Made by a program: the position numbers and the translations under genes. Of a DNA stretch of 64,000 nt, positions 1-9,894 are shown piece by piece. The notes under the pieces are model-generated. The model saw only the letters and a program-made list of their open reading frames with translations, was not told where the DNA came from and searched no databases. Source of the DNA: Flavobacterium sp. YJ01 (lineage in GTDB: Bacteria; Bacteroidota; Bacteroidia; Flavobacteriales; Flavobacteriaceae); assembly GCF_029320955.1 (NCBI RefSeq), contig NZ_CP119757.1, positions 2,666,001 through 2,730,000 on the forward strand, given 5' to 3'. Within the stretch, counting starts at the first letter, position 1. Each line of letters opens with the position of its first letter.

Positions 1-1122
1 CACGCGGCTACGATGGTAACTGCTGGTATCTTTATGGTAACTAGATTAAACTTTGTTTTTGATCTTGCAACTGATGTTCAATCTGTAATTGCAATTATTG
101 GAGCAATCACTTCATTAGTTGCGGCTACAATTGGTTTAGTTCAAAACGATATCAAAAAAGTATTGGCTTACTCTACAGTTTCTCAATTAGGTTTAATGTT
201 TTTAGCATTAGGATTTGGAGCTTATGAAGTAGCGGTTTTTCACGTAATCACTCACGCTTTCTTTAAAGCTTGTTTGTTCTTAGGATCTGGATCTGTAATT
301 CATGGATTACATGGAGAACAAGATATGCGTAACATGGGAGGTTTGCGTAAAGCAATGCCAATCACATTCTGGACAATGTTGATTTCTTCATTAGCAATTT
401 CTGGAGTTCCATTCTTCTCAGGATTCTTTTCTAAAGATGAAATTTTATTGACAGCTTTCCACCACAGTATTCCATTATACGTTGTTGGTTCGATTGCTTC
501 AATTATGACCGCTTTCTATATGTTCCGTTTAATGTTCTTAACTTTCTTCAAAGAATTCAGAGGAACTGAAGAGCAAAAACATCATTTACACGAAAGTGAT
601 TCATTAATTACTATTCCACTTATCATCTTGGCTATTTTAGCAACTTTCGGCGGATTAATTAGTTTACCTGGAAACAGCTGGTTAAATGAATACCTTGCTC
701 CTCTTTTCACAAAAGTGGCTGGTGAAGAACACCATTTAGGCACAACCGAATACACTTTAATGGGTGTTGCAGTATTAGGCGGATTACTTGGAATTTTAAT
801 TGCTTACGTAAAATACTTTAAACAAGATAATGTTCCAGAATCTGATGAAAACATTACTGGTTTAAGCAAAGTGTTATACAACAAATATTATGTAGACGAA
901 ATTTACGATGCTGTATTTGTAGCTCCTGTTAATAGTCTATCTAAATTCTTTAGAGATTACATCGAGACAGGATTATCTGCTGCTGTTTTTGGATTAGGCA
1001 AAATAGCAAACGAAATTGCTTTTCAAGGAAAAAAATTACAAACCGGAAGTATAGGATTATATCTATTTGTTTTTGTTTTAGGACTTTGTGCAATTGTTTC
1101 CTATATATTTTTAGCTCAATAA
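1..1122 (+). CDS. nuoL: NADH-quinone oxidoreductase subunit L, 3' part
   Basis: This is the C-terminal 373 residues of the large proton-pumping membrane subunit of complex I. The reading frame is open to base 1 and begins with the family motif HAATMVTAG, so the ATG at 13 lies inside the gene and is not the start. Many hydrophobic helices are visible, with conserved antiporter-like motifs such as KKVLAYSTVSQLG and HAFFKACLFLGSG. The KVLAYSTVSQ segment and the HAFFKA helix carry charged residues implicated in proton transfer across this family. The long C-terminal amphipathic region and the last membrane helix, typical of NuoL, are present. nuoM starts 11 bases after the stop, so this is the tail of the nuo operon. 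The call is secure; only the 5' end is missing. Confidence 0.96.
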   Translation, partial: HAATMVTAGIFMVTRLNFVFDLATDVQSVIAIIGAITSLVAATIGLVQNDIKKVLAYSTVSQLGLMFLALGFGAYEVAVFHVITHAFFKACLFLGSGSVIHGLHGEQDMRNMGGLRKAMPITFWTMLISSLAISGVPFFSGFFSKDEILLTAFHHSIPLYVVGSIASIMTAFYMFRLMFLTFFKEFRGTEEQKHHLHESDSLITIPLIILAILATFGGLISLPGNSWLNEYLAPLFTKVAGEEHHLGTTEYTLMGVAVLGGLLGILIAYVKYFKQDNVPESDENITGLSKVLYNKYYVDEIYDAVFVAPVNSLSKFFRDYIETGLSAAVFGLGKIANEIAFQGKKLQTGSIGLYLFVFVLGLCAIVSYIFLAQ

Positions 1123-1132
1123 TATTATTACT

Positions 1133-2572
1133 ATGAACGTTTCTACTATATTAATTATACTTTTAATTGGTGCATTTGCCACTTATTTTTCTGGTGACAA
1201 ACTAGCTTCGAAAGTTGCTTTACTTTTTAGTTTAGCCGCTTTAGGATGTTCAATTGTATTATTGAATAATTATAACGCAGGCGAAAATATCAGTGTGATC
1301 AACAGTTGGATTACACAGCCAAAAATTTCATTCGCTTTAAATGCTGACGGACTTGGACTTGCAATGGTTTTATTAACTGCTGCATTAACTCCAATTATTA
1401 TATTTTCTTCTTTTGGAAATGAATATAAAAATGCAAAAGGTTTTTACGGACTAATCTTATTTATGGCTTTTGCTATGACTGGAACTTTCCTTGCTGCTGA
1501 TGGTCTTTTATATTATATTTTCTGGGAGCTAGCTCTTATTCCTATTTATTTTATTGCTTTGATTTGGGGTAATGGCGATGCTGAAGAACGCAGAAAAGCA
1601 GTGGTTAAATTCTTTATTTATACACTTGCTGGTTCATTGTTCATGCTAACTGCTTTCATTTATTTGTATCAAAAAGCAGGTTCTTTCTTAATTGAAGATT
1701 TATACAAAGTAGAATTATCTGCTTGCGAGCAATTCTGGATTTTCTTAGCTTTCTTTTTAGCTTATGCTATTAAAATTCCAATTATTCCTTTTCATACTTG
1801 GCAAGCAAATGTATACCAAAAAGCACCAACTGTTGGAACAATGCTTTTATCTGGTATCATGTTAAAAATGGGATTATACAGCGTACTTCGTTGGCAATTG
1901 CCACTTGCACCAATTGCTGCAAAAGAATATCTATATATCTTTGTTGCTTTAGGAATTGCTGGTGTTATCTACGGATCAATCGTTGCATTGAGACAAAAAG
2001 ATTTAAAGAAATTATTAGCTTATTCTTCTCTTGCTCACGTTGGATTAATCGCTGCAGGTTCTTATACTTTAACTCTTGATGGTTTAAGAGGTGCTGTTAT
2101 GCAAATGATTGCTCACGGTTTTGTTGTAGTGGGATTATTTTTTGCTGCTGAAGTAATTTTCAGAAGATTTGAAACTAGAGAAATTGAGCATTTAGGCGGA
2201 ATTCGTACGCAAGCTCCAAAATTTACTTCAATGTTTTTAATCTTAGTTTTGGCTTCTGTTGCTTTACCAAGTACATTTAACTTTGTTGGAGAATTTACAG
2301 TATTATACAGTTTATCTCAAATCAATATCTGGTTTGCCATTCTTGGCGGAACAACCATTATTTTAGGGGCTTACTATATGTTAAGAATGTTTCAGCATGT
2401 AATGTTGGGTGAGACAAATTCGAAAGCTTTTGCTGATGTTACCCTTAGCGAAGGAATTTCATTTGCTGTAATAATTGCTGTTTTATTGTTCTTCGGATTT
2501 TATCCAAAACCAATTACAGATTTGATTACACCGAGCTTGGAAAACATTTTACAAGTTATCAATAAGAACTAA
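1133..2572 (+). CDS. nuoM: NADH-quinone oxidoreductase subunit M
   Basis: A full-length (479 aa) antiporter-like membrane subunit of complex I that takes part in proton translocation coupled to NADH oxidation and quinone reduction. About 14 hydrophobic segments are visible. Diagnostic stretches are YYIFWELALIPIYF (with the conserved Glu of helix 5), IKIPIIPFHTWQANVY, and KDLKKLLAYSSLAHVG, the last shared with NuoL and NuoN. It follows nuoL by 10 bases and precedes nuoN by 64 bases, the usual L-M-N order. The start ATG immediately follows the nuoL stop. Nothing is broken and the length is normal for the family. Confidence 0.97.
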   Translation: MNVSTILIILLIGAFATYFSGDKLASKVALLFSLAALGCSIVLLNNYNAGENISVINSWITQPKISFALNADGLGLAMVLLTAALTPIIIFSSFGNEYKNAKGFYGLILFMAFAMTGTFLAADGLLYYIFWELALIPIYFIALIWGNGDAEERRKAVVKFFIYTLAGSLFMLTAFIYLYQKAGSFLIEDLYKVELSACEQFWIFLAFFLAYAIKIPIIPFHTWQANVYQKAPTVGTMLLSGIMLKMGLYSVLRWQLPLAPIAAKEYLYIFVALGIAGVIYGSIVALRQKDLKKLLAYSSLAHVGLIAAGSYTLTLDGLRGAVMQMIAHGFVVVGLFFAAEVIFRRFETREIEHLGGIRTQAPKFTSMFLILVLASVALPSTFNFVGEFTVLYSLSQINIWFAILGGTTIILGAYYMLRMFQHVMLGETNSKAFADVTLSEGISFAVIIAVLLFFGFYPKPITDLITPSLENILQVINKN

Positions 2573-2636
2573 TATTTTAAACAAAATAAATTAGGCTTTC
2601 TGCTAAAATTTGAAATCCTAAATCAAAAAGACAAAA

Positions 2637-4028
2637 ATGAATACATTAATAGCTATAACAGGATTGGGTATTTTCTGCCTATTGTTTGAAATTCTTAATT
2701 TAAGAAAGGCCATCATTCCTATTACCATTTTGGGTTTAGTAGGCGTATTGGCGCTTAATTACTGTGAATTTGGAACGGAACAAAGTTATTACAACAATAT
2801 GGTTGCGGTATCAAAGTTTTCTACAGCTTTTTCATCATTGTTTATCGTTTTGACAATCTTTCTTGTAGCATTGAGTCATAATTTTTATCAAAATCATCAA
2901 ACAAAAATTTCAGATTTCGTTGCCATAAAAGTATTCTTATTGGCTGGAGCTGTAGCGATGGTTTCTTTTGGAAATTTAGCTATGTTCTTTTTAGGAATTG
3001 AAATCCTATCTATTGCTTTATATGTACTTGCTGCAAGTGATCGTTTGAACATTAAAAGTAATGAAGCTGGTATGAAATATTTCTTAATGGGATCTTTTGC
3101 ATCAGGAATTATATTATTCGGAATCTGTTTGATTTACGGAGCAATGGGAAGTTTTGATATTAGCGAAATTCATGAGAGTGCGTTATCTGCAGAATTACCA
3201 ATTTGGTTTCCGATTGGATTGATTTTAATGATTATCGGAATGTTATTTAAAGTTGCCGCAGTTCCTTTTCACTTTTGGGCTCCAGACGTTTACGAAGGTT
3301 CTCCAGCTTTAACAACTGCTTTAATGAGTACCTTAGCAAAGGTAGTAGCAATTGCAACTTTATTCAAGTTAATTGCTGGTATGAACGTAATTTCTTCTTT
3401 AGAAAACCAAGATCTTTTACATACTTTCGAAGTAATTGTTGTTATCATTTCAATAGCCTCAATGTCTGTTGGTAATATCATGGCTTTGAGACAAGTAAAT
3501 GTAAAACGTATGTTAGCATTTTCTGGAATTTCTCACGCAGGTTTCATGTTAATGACTTTATTAACTGTATCTGCATCAGCAGGAGTTTTGTTATACTATA
3601 CAGCAGCATATGCATTGTCTGGAATTGCTGCATTCAGTGTTATTCTATACGTATGTAGAGATCGTGAAAACGAAGACATTACAAACTTCCATGGTTTAGG
3701 AAAAACGAATCCATTATTGGCTGCAATATTAACAGCTTCATTATTGTCTATGGCCGGAATTCCAATTTTCTCTGGATTCTTTGCTAAATTATTTTTGTTC
3801 AATCAAACAATTCAAGCAGGATATATTGGTTTAGTAATTGTAGCAGTAATTAATTCTATTATTAGTGTTGGTTATTATTTCAAATTAATCATTGCAATGT
3901 ACTCTAAGGAACCAAATGAGGAACGAACAGGAAAACCATTCCTTATTTATGCTACAGCAATAATCTCAATCGTATTAAATATTGCTTTAGGTTTATTCCC
4001 TTCTTTGGTTTTAGATTTATTACAATAA
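2637..4028 (+). CDS. nuoN: NADH-quinone oxidoreductase subunit N
   Basis: The third antiporter-like subunit (463 aa) of complex I and the last gene of the nuo operon. It is hydrophobic throughout, with KVAAVPFHFWAPDVYEGSP, the NuoN version of the conserved PFHxWxPDVY motif, and VNVKRMLAFSGISHAGF. The start ATG at 2637 gives an N-terminus that enters the first membrane helix directly, as is usual for NuoN. A strong hairpin and T-run begins 24 bases after the stop (4052-4085), consistent with the end of the operon. Length and motifs are normal. Confidence 0.97.
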   Translation: MNTLIAITGLGIFCLLFEILNLRKAIIPITILGLVGVLALNYCEFGTEQSYYNNMVAVSKFSTAFSSLFIVLTIFLVALSHNFYQNHQTKISDFVAIKVFLLAGAVAMVSFGNLAMFFLGIEILSIALYVLAASDRLNIKSNEAGMKYFLMGSFASGIILFGICLIYGAMGSFDISEIHESALSAELPIWFPIGLILMIIGMLFKVAAVPFHFWAPDVYEGSPALTTALMSTLAKVVAIATLFKLIAGMNVISSLENQDLLHTFEVIVVIISIASMSVGNIMALRQVNVKRMLAFSGISHAGFMLMTLLTVSASAGVLLYYTAAYALSGIAAFSVILYVCRDRENEDITNFHGLGKTNPLLAAILTASLLSMAGIPIFSGFFAKLFLFNQTIQAGYIGLVIVAVINSIISVGYYFKLIIAMYSKEPNEERTGKPFLIYATAIISIVLNIALGLFPSLVLDLLQ

Positions 4029-4051
4029 CATAAAATATAACATTATAAGGA

Positions 4052-4085
4052 AATCCATCAAATTAAATTTTGGTGGATTTTTTTT
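4052..4085 (+). terminator. Intrinsic terminator of the nuo operon
   Basis: A 12-base stem (AAATCCATCAAA / TTTGGTGGATTT, with one G-T pair) and a 6-base loop are followed by a run of T, placed 23 bases after the nuoN stop. Confidence 0.85.
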
Positions 4086-4133
4086 ATGATAAATAAAGAA
4101 GAGAAATTCATGTTAAAAAATTCCATCTCAGAA

Positions 4134-4162
4134 TTGCACTTCAAAAAATCTCCATATATTTG
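4134..4162 (+). promoter_or_regulatory. Flavobacterial promoter for the Bax1-I-like gene
   Basis: A TTG at 4134-4136 lies 18 bases before TATATTTG at 4155-4162, matching the Bacteroidota -33/-7 pattern (TTG, about 19 bases, TAnnTTTG). Transcription would begin near 4168. That leaves a very short leader for the ATG at 4174 and a more normal 18-base leader for the ATG at 4186. Confidence 0.6.
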
Positions 4163-4185
4163 AGTTCAATTAAATGTATTACATT

Positions 4186-4956
4186 ATGAACTTTAATTCA
4201 AAAAACCCATTCTTAAACAGTAAGCGTTTTTCATCTAATGCTGAACCTAGAACTGAAGTACACCAAGCTCAGATTATTGATTACAATCAAGAAATGACGG
4301 TGTCTGGAACCATCAACAAAACTGCTATTTTATTCCTAATTTTATGTGGTGCTGCTATGGTAACATGGTGGATGGCATTCAACGAAATAAATCCAATGCT
4401 ACCAACTATTGGAGGTGCAATTGTTGCTTTCATTCTTGTTATTGTTTCTGCTTTTAAACCTCAGGCTTCACCTTATTTAGCACCAGGATATGCTTTATTT
4501 GAAGGTTTATTTATCGGAGGAATTTCTGCCATCTTTGAATTAAAATTTCCTGGAATTGTTATCAATGCAGTTGGAGCGACGTTGGTTACTTTTTTAGTTT
4601 GCCTTGGATTATATAAATTCAAAGTTGTTAAAGTTACTGAACAATTTAAATCTGTCGTTGTTGCTGCAACATTGGCAATTGCTACTTATTATTTATTCTC
4701 TTGGCTTGCTTCATTGATCTTCAATTTTCAGCCTATTCATTATGGAAATTCTACTGTGAGTATTGGTATTAGCGTTTTTGTAATTGTTATTGCTGCTCTT
4801 AATTTGTTTTTAGATTTTGATTTAATTGAAAAAGGAGCAAGAGAAAGAATGCCAAAATTTATGGAATGGTATGGAGCAATGGGATTAATGATTACATTAG
4901 TTTGGTTGTATATCGAATTCTTAAGACTTTTATTAAAACTTTCAAGCAAAGACTAA
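4186..4956 (+). CDS. Bax inhibitor-1/YccA-like membrane protein
   Basis: A 256-aa integral membrane protein of the Bax1-I/YccA-like superfamily. In bacteria, members of this superfamily are putative pH-gated cation leak channels or modulators of membrane proteases; the role here is unknown. A hydrophilic N-terminus of about 45 residues is followed by roughly seven hydrophobic helices. The last region, FLDFDLIEKGARERMPKFME, carries the acidic residues typical of the family, and the C-terminus is short and positively charged. An ATG at 4174 is possible, but the promoter spacing and the sequence MNFNSKNPF at 4186 favour the later start. It is monocistronic, with its own promoter and terminator. 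Confidence 0.85.
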   Translation: MNFNSKNPFLNSKRFSSNAEPRTEVHQAQIIDYNQEMTVSGTINKTAILFLILCGAAMVTWWMAFNEINPMLPTIGGAIVAFILVIVSAFKPQASPYLAPGYALFEGLFIGGISAIFELKFPGIVINAVGATLVTFLVCLGLYKFKVVKVTEQFKSVVVAATLAIATYYLFSWLASLIFNFQPIHYGNSTVSIGISVFVIVIAALNLFLDFDLIEKGARERMPKFMEWYGAMGLMITLVWLYIEFLRLLLKLSSKD

Positions 4957-4979
4957 TTCTCTCTTTATAATAAAAATTT

Positions 4980-5012
4980 AAAGCCTTTTTGAGTAAATCA
5001 AAAAGGCTTTTT
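4980..5012 (+). terminator. Intrinsic terminator after the Bax1-I-like gene
   Basis: A stem of about 12 bases (AAGCCTTTTTGA / TCAAAAAGGCTT) and a short loop are followed by Ts, starting 24 bases after the stop. Confidence 0.85.
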
Positions 5013-5420
5013 CTGTTAATTTTTTAATTTTCAATACGAATTATCTAAAAAATTTTCAGAATATTCTTTTATTCAAAAACAAAATAAAATATTTTTCCTA
5101 CAAAAATTAAAATGTAATTTATGTAATTAAAATTTATTATCATTTTAATACATTATTGATTCTAATTCGATAAGATTCTTAAAAGCTAATGACCGTAAGG
5201 TTTTTTATAATAAAATGATCATGTAATAAATTACAATTTATGCAATTTATTACATTTTTAACAACCAAACAGCTTTATAAATAAATTATTCTTTAAATAT
5301 TCAACAAAAATTATATTAATAAAAATTATTATATAATTTTGTGTAATCGATTACAATTAAACCACTTGTAGTTGAAAGTAAAGCCACTTACTTATTATTA
5401 ACTATCTTAAACAAACACTT
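5013..5420 (+). promoter_or_regulatory. Regulatory region upstream of the pectate lyase, with dyads
   Basis: Extremely AT-rich, with no ORF. It contains repeated half-sites of TGTAAT/ATTACA: TGTAAT-AA-ATTACA at 5222-5235, TGCAAT-TT-ATTACA at 5240-5253 and a perfect 14-base palindrome TGTAATCGATTACA at 5342-5355. A -7 box TAATTTTG (5334-5341) directly abuts the last palindrome, so a bound protein would cover the transcription start. The central CG of the 5342 site resembles LacI-family operators (inference). This suggests substrate-controlled expression of the lyase. Confidence 0.55.
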
Positions 5421-8273
5421 ATGAAAAAAAACCTACTTTTCGTAGCGGTCTTTCTCATGACCGTACAGCTATGGGCACAAACTATTCAAATTAATGAAGC
5501 ATCGGGCTGGTTAGAAACCGCATTTGTAAAATGGCAACCTGTCAGTGGAGCACAAACTTACAATGTGTATTACACCGGTAACGGATTTACAGACAAGAAA
5601 ATAGACGACCAACTAATCAGAAGTTACGGTTCGTATTTCCGAGCAGACATTCCAGGCCTTAAAGCTGGATCCTACACTGTGAAAGTAAAACCAGTTGTAA
5701 ATGGCATAGAAGGAACTGGTGCTACGACAGGAACTTTAACTGTATCTGCCCACGACAGAAATGGCTTTGCATTTGAAGGCGGCCGTATTCCTGGAGGTTA
5801 TAAAGTTGATGGAACCCCAAAGGATAATGCGGTAATACTTTACATTACCCAAAATACAAAAAACACGATCTCGATGAATATTACTGGGGCAAGTTCAAAT
5901 CCTTGCATTGGTTTACAAAATATTCTATATGCAATCAAAAAGGGGAAAGATACGCGACCATTTATTATTCGCTTAATTGGAAATATAACCGATATGACTG
6001 TTATGGAAGGTGGCGACGTAGTTATAGAAAATAATAACAACGCTTCTAGTTATGTAACATTTGAAGGTATTGGTAATGATGCCGTTGCAAATGGCTGGGG
6101 CGTACGTCTTAAATCTGCTTCGAACATTGAAGTAAACAACATCGGATTCATGAATTGTGACAGTACAGCGGGAGACAATGTTGGAATGCAACAAGATAAT
6201 GATCATATCTGGGTTCATAACTGTGATTTATTCTACGGAAATGCAGGAAGTGATGCCGACCAGATAAAAGGTGATGGCGCTTTAGATAACAAAACTTCAA
6301 CTTACATTACACTTTCTTATAATCACTTTTGGGATAATGGCAAAGCGAGTTTATTGGGTTTAAGCGAAGGAACAACTTCGGGACTATATATCACTTACCA
6401 CCACAACTGGTTTGATCATTCTGATTCTCGTCATCCGCGCGTTCGCTATTATTCAGCACATATTTATAACAATTATTATGATGGTGTTGCTAAATACGGT
6501 GCAGGATCTACAATGGGTTCTTCTCTTTTTGTTGAAGGAAATTATTTTAGAAATAGTAAACATCCGATGCTAACATCGCTTCAGGGTTCTGATATTTGGG
6601 ATGAAACCAATCAAGTGAATAATGCCGGAACAATGGGAACTTTTTCTGGTGAAGCAGGCGGAAGTATAAAGGCTTTCAACAATACTTTCGATGCTTCAAA
6701 TGGAACAAACAATATGCGTTTTGTGGCTTATAATGATCCAAATCCATTATATAATATATCTGGAAAAATTAGCTCCACAACTGATTTCGATGCTTATGTT
6801 GCCACTACAAGAGGAGAAGTAGTAAGCAATACTGTAAAATCTAAATCTGGAGCAAATACTTATAACAACTTCGATACTGACGCCACTTTATATGTAAAAA
6901 ATTTGACAATCGATCAGCCTGCTGCAGCTAAAACCAAAACAATGCAATACGCTGGACGCGTTTCTGGAGGAGATTTACAATGGACTTTCAACAACGCAAC
7001 TGAAGATACTTCTTCACTAGTTATTACAGCACTAAAATCAGCTCTTACCAATTATACAGGAACTTTAGTTTCAGTACAAGGAGAAGGAAATCCGCCAGCT
7101 GGAACCCAAACTCTAACTTTAACTTCTTCTTCAAACAATAATCAAACAATTGTAAGTGGCACATCAATTACTTCAATTGTGTTTACTTGGGGCGGAGATG
7201 CGACAGATGCAACAGTAACAGGATTACCCGCTTCTGGATTGACTTTTGTAAAAAATTCAACAGCTAAAACCATAACTATTTCGGGTACTCCAACAGTAAC
7301 AGTTTCGTACTCGATTGCAACTTCTGGAACTAGTGGTTCCCCTGCCACTGGTTCAGGAACTGTAACAGTGACGGCTTCGGGAAATCAAACTTTAACTTCC
7401 ACAGGAAACAACAATCAAACTGTTTCTTCTGGAACTGCAATTTCTTCTATTGTATTTACTTGGGGCGGAAATGCAACCGATGCAACTGTAACAGGACTAC
7501 CAGCTTATGGATTAACTTTTGTGAAAAATTCAACATCAAAAACGGTTACAATTTCAGGTACACCAACGGCAAATGTTCCATATTCGGTAACAACTTCAGG
7601 AAGTGCAGGTTCGCCGGCAACAGCATCAGGAAACATAACAGTTACCACAGGATCTGGTGGAGGAAATGAAATTCATAATTTTACTACTTCAGGTAAAACG
7701 AGCAGCTTCTACTCTATCACTGGAAATATGAATTCTACGACTGGATCTGTAACTTATAACGGATTAACATTAACAGAACGCTTAAAAATTGAATCAAATA
7801 CAACAATAACATATACAACAACAAGTTCATCAACTTTAACTTTAGTTTTTGACTCTAATTTTACAGGAACTATCAAAGTAGATAATGTGTCATACACAGC
7901 TTCTGCCGGTATTGTCACTGCATCTATTGCTGCTGGTTCGCACACTATAACAAAAGGTTCTGTCGCTAATCTGTTTTATATCAGCACAGCTTACAGTGGA
8001 GGAACCACTTTAAAAGTTGCTCCAGTAACAGATTCTGTAGTAATTGAAAATACTAAAATCGTATTGTATCCAAATCCTTTTTCAAGCACTTTATATGTAT
8101 CTGATGCCAATCAAAAAGTAGAAAAAATACTTATTTACAATATTTCTGGAAATTTAGTAATTACTTCAGGAAAATCTGAAAGCATTGATACCAGCAGTCT
8201 AATTCCTGGTACTTATCTAGCCAAAATTTACACAGAAGACGGATCATTTAACCAAACACTAATTAAAAAATAA
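5421..8273 (+). CDS. Secreted pectate lyase (PL1-like), multidomain, T9SS sorted
   Basis: A 950-aa secreted enzyme expected to cleave polygalacturonate by beta-elimination. It has a signal peptide (residues 1-20, ending in LWAQ), a fibronectin III-like segment (about 22-105), then a parallel beta-helix domain (about 140-440) with family 1 features: HIWVHNCDLFYGNAGSDAD, DADQIKGDGALD (Ca-site Asp residues) and SRHPRVR, whose first Arg (337) is near the catalytic Arg position of the family. Two near-identical Ig-like repeats follow (about 564-655 and 655-750, sharing NNNQT and VFTWGG-ATDATVTGLPA), then a beta-rich module (755-870). A T9SS type A sorting domain ends the protein (VLYPNPFSSTLYV to TLIKK). 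It stands alone with a dyad-rich promoter and a terminator. Precise substrate is inferred. Confidence 0.88.
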   Translation: MKKNLLFVAVFLMTVQLWAQTIQINEASGWLETAFVKWQPVSGAQTYNVYYTGNGFTDKKIDDQLIRSYGSYFRADIPGLKAGSYTVKVKPVVNGIEGTGATTGTLTVSAHDRNGFAFEGGRIPGGYKVDGTPKDNAVILYITQNTKNTISMNITGASSNPCIGLQNILYAIKKGKDTRPFIIRLIGNITDMTVMEGGDVVIENNNNASSYVTFEGIGNDAVANGWGVRLKSASNIEVNNIGFMNCDSTAGDNVGMQQDNDHIWVHNCDLFYGNAGSDADQIKGDGALDNKTSTYITLSYNHFWDNGKASLLGLSEGTTSGLYITYHHNWFDHSDSRHPRVRYYSAHIYNNYYDGVAKYGAGSTMGSSLFVEGNYFRNSKHPMLTSLQGSDIWDETNQVNNAGTMGTFSGEAGGSIKAFNNTFDASNGTNNMRFVAYNDPNPLYNISGKISSTTDFDAYVATTRGEVVSNTVKSKSGANTYNNFDTDATLYVKNLTIDQPAAAKTKTMQYAGRVSGGDLQWTFNNATEDTSSLVITALKSALTNYTGTLVSVQGEGNPPAGTQTLTLTSSSNNNQTIVSGTSITSIVFTWGGDATDATVTGLPASGLTFVKNSTAKTITISGTPTVTVSYSIATSGTSGSPATGSGTVTVTASGNQTLTSTGNNNQTVSSGTAISSIVFTWGGNATDATVTGLPAYGLTFVKNSTSKTVTISGTPTANVPYSVTTSGSAGSPATASGNITVTTGSGGGNEIHNFTTSGKTSSFYSITGNMNSTTGSVTYNGLTLTERLKIESNTTITYTTTSSSTLTLVFDSNFTGTIKVDNVSYTASAGIVTASIAAGSHTITKGSVANLFYISTAYSGGTTLKVAPVTDSVVIENTKIVLYPNPFSSTLYVSDANQKVEKILIYNISGNLVITSGKSESIDTSSLIPGTYLAKIYTEDGSFNQTLIKK

Positions 8274-8287
8274 AAACTAACTTAACT

Positions 8288-8323
8288 AAAAAGGCTTCCT
8301 ACATTAGAGGAAGCCTTTTTTTC
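8288..8323. terminator. Bidirectional intrinsic terminator
   Basis: A 13-base perfect stem (AAAAAGGCTTCCT / AGGAAGCCTTTTT) has a T-run on each strand. It lies between the convergent pectate lyase and aldehyde dehydrogenase genes. Confidence 0.88.
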
Positions 8324-8340
8324 TTTTGAATAATTCTAAT

Positions 8341-9894
8341 TTACAGATCAAATTTAATTCCTTGAGCTAAAGGAAGATTTGTTGTATAATTGATCGTATT
8401 TGTTTGGCGTCTCATATAAATTTTCCAAGCATCAGAACCAGATTCACGTCCTCCGCCAGTTTCTTTTTCTCCGCCAAAAGCACCTCCAATTTCCGCTCCA
8501 GAAGTTCCAATATTTACGTTTGCAATTCCACAGTCAGAACCCGTAACAGACAAAAATCTTTCTGCTTCGCGTAAATTATTCGTCATAATTGCAGAAGATA
8601 GACCTTGCGCAACACCATTCTGAACTTCGATTGCATTTTCAACTTCACCAGAATATTTAATCAAATATAAAACTGGAGCAAAGGTTTCATGCTGTACAAT
8701 TTCAAATGAATTTTCGGCTTCTGCAATGGCTGGTTTTACATAACAACCACTTTCGTAACCTTCTCCCGAAAGCACTCCGCCTTCAACTAAAATTTTTCCG
8801 CCTTCAGCCACAACTTTATTCAAAGCTGCTGCATACATTTCAACAGCATGAGTATCAATCAGAGGTCCAACGTGATTATTTTCGTCAAGCGGATTTCCGA
8901 TTCGTAATTGTTTATATGCCGCTACTAAAGCGTCTTTTACTTTGTCATAAATACTTTCGTGAATAATTAATCTTCGTGTTGAAGTACATCTTTGTCCAGC
9001 CGTTCCTACAGCTCCAAAAACAGCACCAATAACAGTCATTTTTATATCGGCATCTGGAGTCACAATAATAGCATTGTTTCCACCAAGTTCTAAAAGCGAT
9101 TTTCCCAATCTTCCTGCGACTGCTTGCGCTACAATTTTTCCCATACGAGTTGAACCTGTTGCCGAAATAAGCGGAATACGAGTATCGGCAGTCATCAATT
9201 CTCCGATTTTATAATCTCCATTTATTAAACAAGAAATTCCCTCTGGAAGATTATTTTCTTTAATAACTTGAGCAATTATATTTTGGCATGCAATACCGCA
9301 AAGAGGCGTTTTTTCAGAAGGTTTCCAAACACAAACGTCACCAGAAATCCAAGCCAGCGCCGTGTTCCAAGACCAAACGGCAACTGGGAAATTAAATGCC
9401 GAAATAATTCCGACAATTCCTAAAGAGTGGTATTGCTCATACATACGATGCCCTGGTCTTTCAGAATGCATAGTTAATCCGTGCAATTGACGAGATAAAC
9501 CAACAGCAAAATCGCAGATATCAATCATTTCCTGAACTTCGCCATATCCTTCTTGTAATGATTTCCCCATTTCATAAGAAACCAATTTACCTAGAGCTTC
9601 TTTGTTTTGTCTCAATTTTTCTCCAAACTGACGTACAATTTCACCACGCTGTGGCGCTGGAATCAATCTAAAAATCTTGAAAGCTTCAGCAGCCGTTTGG
9701 ATTACTTTTTCATAATCTTCTTTTGTTGACATTTTTACAGAAGCAATTAATTTGCCGTCAACTGGCGAATAACTTTCTAAGATTTCTCCAGAAGAAAAAT
9801 TATTAATTCCTGTTGATGTCCCTTCATTTATCGTTTTGATGCCCAATTTTTCAAGAGCTTCCGTCATTCCAAATTGTGATGCTATTGTTGTCAT
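8341..9894 (-). CDS. Aldehyde dehydrogenase, ALDH7 / aminoadipate-semialdehyde type
   Basis: A 517-aa NAD(P)-dependent aldehyde dehydrogenase. Closest resemblance by eye is to the ALDH7 (antiquitin) group, which oxidises alpha-aminoadipate semialdehyde / piperideine-6-carboxylate in lysine breakdown. Visible motifs: FNFPVAVWSWN (cofactor region), WKPSEKTPL, the Rossmann segment SATGSTRMGK, the catalytic Glu in LLELGGNNA, and the catalytic Cys303 in GQRCTSTRR. Near the end, GGAFGGEKETGGGRESGSDA is characteristic of ALDH7. There is a single gene on this strand between two intergenic gaps, and no lysine-pathway neighbour is in the window, so the substrate is inferred from family alone. Confidence 0.85.
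   Translation of the reverse strand: MTTIASQFGMTEALEKLGIKTINEGTSTGINNFSSGEILESYSPVDGKLIASVKMSTKEDYEKVIQTAAEAFKIFRLIPAPQRGEIVRQFGEKLRQNKEALGKLVSYEMGKSLQEGYGEVQEMIDICDFAVGLSRQLHGLTMHSERPGHRMYEQYHSLGIVGIISAFNFPVAVWSWNTALAWISGDVCVWKPSEKTPLCGIACQNIIAQVIKENNLPEGISCLINGDYKIGELMTADTRIPLISATGSTRMGKIVAQAVAGRLGKSLLELGGNNAIIVTPDADIKMTVIGAVFGAVGTAGQRCTSTRRLIIHESIYDKVKDALVAAYKQLRIGNPLDENNHVGPLIDTHAVEMYAAALNKVVAEGGKILVEGGVLSGEGYESGCYVKPAIAEAENSFEIVQHETFAPVLYLIKYSGEVENAIEVQNGVAQGLSSAIMTNNLREAERFLSVTGSDCGIANVNIGTSGAEIGGAFGGEKETGGGRESGSDAWKIYMRRQTNTINYTTNLPLAQGIKFDL

Noticed and set aside
13..1122. Full-length protein starting at the first ATG (13)
   Set aside because: The frame is open to base 1 and the upstream codons continue the NuoL motif, so this is an internal Met of a truncated gene.
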